Positions 7,186-8,481 of a DNA stretch of 8,481 bases are shown here, one piece after another. Location: positions 1 to 8,481 of the forward strand of contig CAMCWJ010000108.1 of the NCBI GenBank assembly GCA_945882475.1. The letters run 5' to 3'. How positions within the stretch are numbered: position 1 is the stretch's first letter; each line of letters opens with the position of its first letter. Position numbers and translations under genes: made by a program. The notes below the pieces were generated by a model. The model saw only the letters and a program-made list of their open reading frames with translations, did not search any database and was not told the origin of the DNA. Origin of the DNA: Bifidobacterium breve. GTDB taxonomy: Bacteria > Actinomycetota > Actinomycetes > Mycobacteriales > Mycobacteriaceae.

Positions 7186-7919
7186 TGCGCAATTCCGTTG
7201 CCACGGAGCAGAATTGCCCGGCATTCAGAGCAGTGCTGCACCTCATCCTCCGGGGCGGCCAAGATTCGGGCCACTTCCCCGCGGTCCAGTTCGATGCGGC
7301 AGGCCCCGCAGCGCCCGCCCTCCAATCGGGCGGCTCCGATCCCCGCCGAGCCCCGCTGCTTCTCGTAGAGTTCCACCAGCCCGCCGTCCATTTCGGCGAT
7401 CAGACCCGCTCGGCGGGCAGCCCGATCGGTGCGGGTCTGTTCAATCCCGGCCAGTCCCTCGTCGCGCTCCGCCCGGGCGGTGGCCACCCGGTCGGCCAGA
7501 CTGTCCACATTGGCCTGTTCGACGGCTTGGTCGGCGGCCAGTTCCTCACGACGCTCCATGACCTCCAGCAGCGAGTCCTCCAGGCCGGCCTGGCGGCGCT
7601 CCAGCGTCGCCAGTTCGTGTTGCAACTCCTCCAGTTGCTTGGCCTGCACCGTGCCGCCATCCATCAGACCCCGGTCCCGGTCTTCGCGCCGCCGGACCGC
7701 GTCGACCTCGGACTCCAGCCGGGCGACCTGCGCGTCGAGATCTTGCAGCGCGATACCCAGAACCGACAGCCGATCGGCGGCGGCCCGCTCCTCGGCCTGC
7801 ACCTCCTCGTAGCGCTGCTGCTCGGGCAAGTGCGTCGCCTGGTACCCAAGGCGGGACAGCTCGGCATCCACCTCGGCCAGTTGCAGCAGCAGACGTTGTT
7901 GTGCCACTTCAGCTTTCAT
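7182..7919 (-). CDS. Coiled-coil zinc-ribbon protein (Rv2229c-like)
   Basis: A 245-residue protein. Residues about 1-180 are almost continuous charged heptad-like helix (Glu, Arg, Leu and Ala rich), predicted to form a long antiparallel coiled-coil hairpin. The C-terminal region holds a four-Cys zinc ribbon: CGAC (C204, C207) and CSEC (C230, C233). This is the architecture of the C4-type zinc-ribbon family whose members usually sit next to NIF3-like genes, as here; a nucleic-acid-binding role has been suggested for such proteins but is not established. GGAGG (7929-7925) lies 5 bases before the ATG. The start overlaps the end of the NIF3-like gene by 11 bases and the stop overlaps the RNase H GTG by 4, so the three genes are probably translated from one message. 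A link to the neighbouring RNase H is plausible but inferred. Confidence 0.9.
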   Translation of the reverse strand: MKAEVAQQRLLLQLAEVDAELSRLGYQATHLPEQQRYEEVQAEERAAADRLSVLGIALQDLDAQVARLESEVDAVRRREDRDRGLMDGGTVQAKQLEELQHELATLERRQAGLEDSLLEVMERREELAADQAVEQANVDSLADRVATARAERDEGLAGIEQTRTDRAARRAGLIAEMDGGLVELYEKQRGSAGIGAARLEGGRCGACRIELDRGEVARILAAPEDEVQHCSECRAILLRGNGIAQ

Positions 7920-8481
7920 GGTCGCCTCCGAGACGCTCGATGTTCCACGGGTCGGTCCGCAGCGCGCTCACGGTAACCGCGATCGCATCGCCGAAGTGTG
8001 CCCGCAGCAATCCGGCCGCCTGCGCGCACCAGGGGTATTCGCTGGCCCAATGCGAGACGTCCACCAGGCCCACCGCGCTGGACCGAAGGTGTTCGTCGGC
8101 CGGGTGGTGGCGCAGATCGGCGGTCACATAGGCTTGAACCCCGGCGGCGGCCGCCGCGGCGAGTAGAGAGTCGCCGGCACCTCCGCACACCGCCACCCGC
8201 GACACCGGCATGTCCGGGTCGCCGGCACCGCGCACACCCCAGGTGGTCTGCGGCAGGGCCGCATCCACCCGCGCGACGAAGTCGGCGAAGCGTTGCGGGC
8301 GGGCCAGCGTCGCGATCCGGCCGACCCCGGTGCCGGTGCACGCCGCCGGTTCCAGCACCGACTCCACGCTGAGCCCGAGTGCCTCGGCGAGCGCGTCGGA
8401 CACTCCGGGGGCGGCCGCGTCGGCATTGGTATGGGCGGTGAACAGGGCCGCGCCGGTGCGGATCAGTCGGTGCAGGAGCGC
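7909..8481 (-). CDS. NIF3/YbgI-family protein (C-terminal part, cut by window edge)
   Basis: The 190 visible C-terminal residues lack the start, which lies beyond the right edge. The reading frame stays open to the edge, giving LIRTGAALFTAHTNADAAAPGVSDALAEALGL, the conserved HTN-D region of NIF3 proteins that contributes to the dinuclear metal site. Further on are GVGRI, VAVCGGAGDSLL, ADLRHHPADEH (metal-binding His) and DVSHWASEYPW, all conserved family blocks. The family fold is a metal-dependent hydrolase-like toroid; some members are called GTP cyclohydrolase type 1 homologues, but the biochemical role is unsettled. Only about 15 residues separate GLSVESV from GVGRI. As I remember it, M. 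tuberculosis Rv2230c has roughly 100 more residues there, so this copy looks like the short YbgI type. It is the first gene of the right-hand operon visible here. Confidence 0.93.
   Translation of the reverse strand, partial: ALLHRLIRTGAALFTAHTNADAAAPGVSDALAEALGLSVESVLEPAACTGTGVGRIATLARPQRFADFVARVDAALPQTTWGVRGAGDPDMPVSRVAVCGGAGDSLLAAAAAAGVQAYVTADLRHHPADEHLRSSAVGLVDVSHWASEYPWCAQAAGLLRAHFGDAIAVTVSALRTDPWNIERLGGDHES

Noticed and set aside
5815..7368. A 517-codon plus-strand open frame opposite the methyltransferase and RNase H-phosphatase genes.
   Set aside because: It crosses three well-supported minus-strand genes, is low complexity with no family resemblance, and its repeats merely mirror the RNase H-phosphatase linker repeat. 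It is a GC-skew shadow.

Overview
The window looks like chromosomal DNA of a mycobacterium or close relative, probably an environmental or fast-growing one. It is very GC-rich, and its proteins are recognisably close to the M. tuberculosis set. The gene order hip1/caeA - panB - CYTH/CHAD - rnpB - RNase H/phosphatase - zinc-ribbon protein - NIF3 protein matches the M. tuberculosis Rv2224c-Rv2230c neighbourhood as I remember it; no search was possible.

Left part (1-1922, minus strand): the N-terminal part of a Hip1/CaeA-type lipoprotein serine hydrolase, cut by the window edge, preceded by a WS/DGAT wax-ester/triacylglycerol synthase. Middle (2034-4550, plus strand): panB (pantothenate/CoA synthesis), a small GC-rich hairpin, then a CYTH-CHAD fusion of the triphosphate/polyphosphate type. 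The CYTH-CHAD gene runs head-on into the RNase P RNA gene, and its last codons and stop lie on the complement of the conserved rnpB 3' end.

Right part (4531-8481, minus strand): a tightly packed, probably co-transcribed series. In transcription order it is the NIF3-like protein (cut by the window edge), the coiled-coil zinc-ribbon protein (11-base overlap), the RNase HI-phosphatase fusion (4-base GTGA overlap), a SAM-dependent methyltransferase (12-base gap, strong Shine-Dalgarno) and rnpB with a plausible promoter of its own.

Most of this is conserved housekeeping sequence and I see no convincing undescribed system. The points worth a second look are differences from the familiar mycobacterial layout: an unassigned two-part methyltransferase where M. 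tuberculosis has Rv2227; a NIF3 protein that seems to lack the usual internal insert domain; a WS/DGAT gene between hip1 and panB; two in-frame tandem repeats (PanB N-terminus and RNase H-phosphatase linker); and the antisense overlap of CYTH-CHAD with rnpB. I found no tRNA, CRISPR array, insertion sequence or prophage gene.
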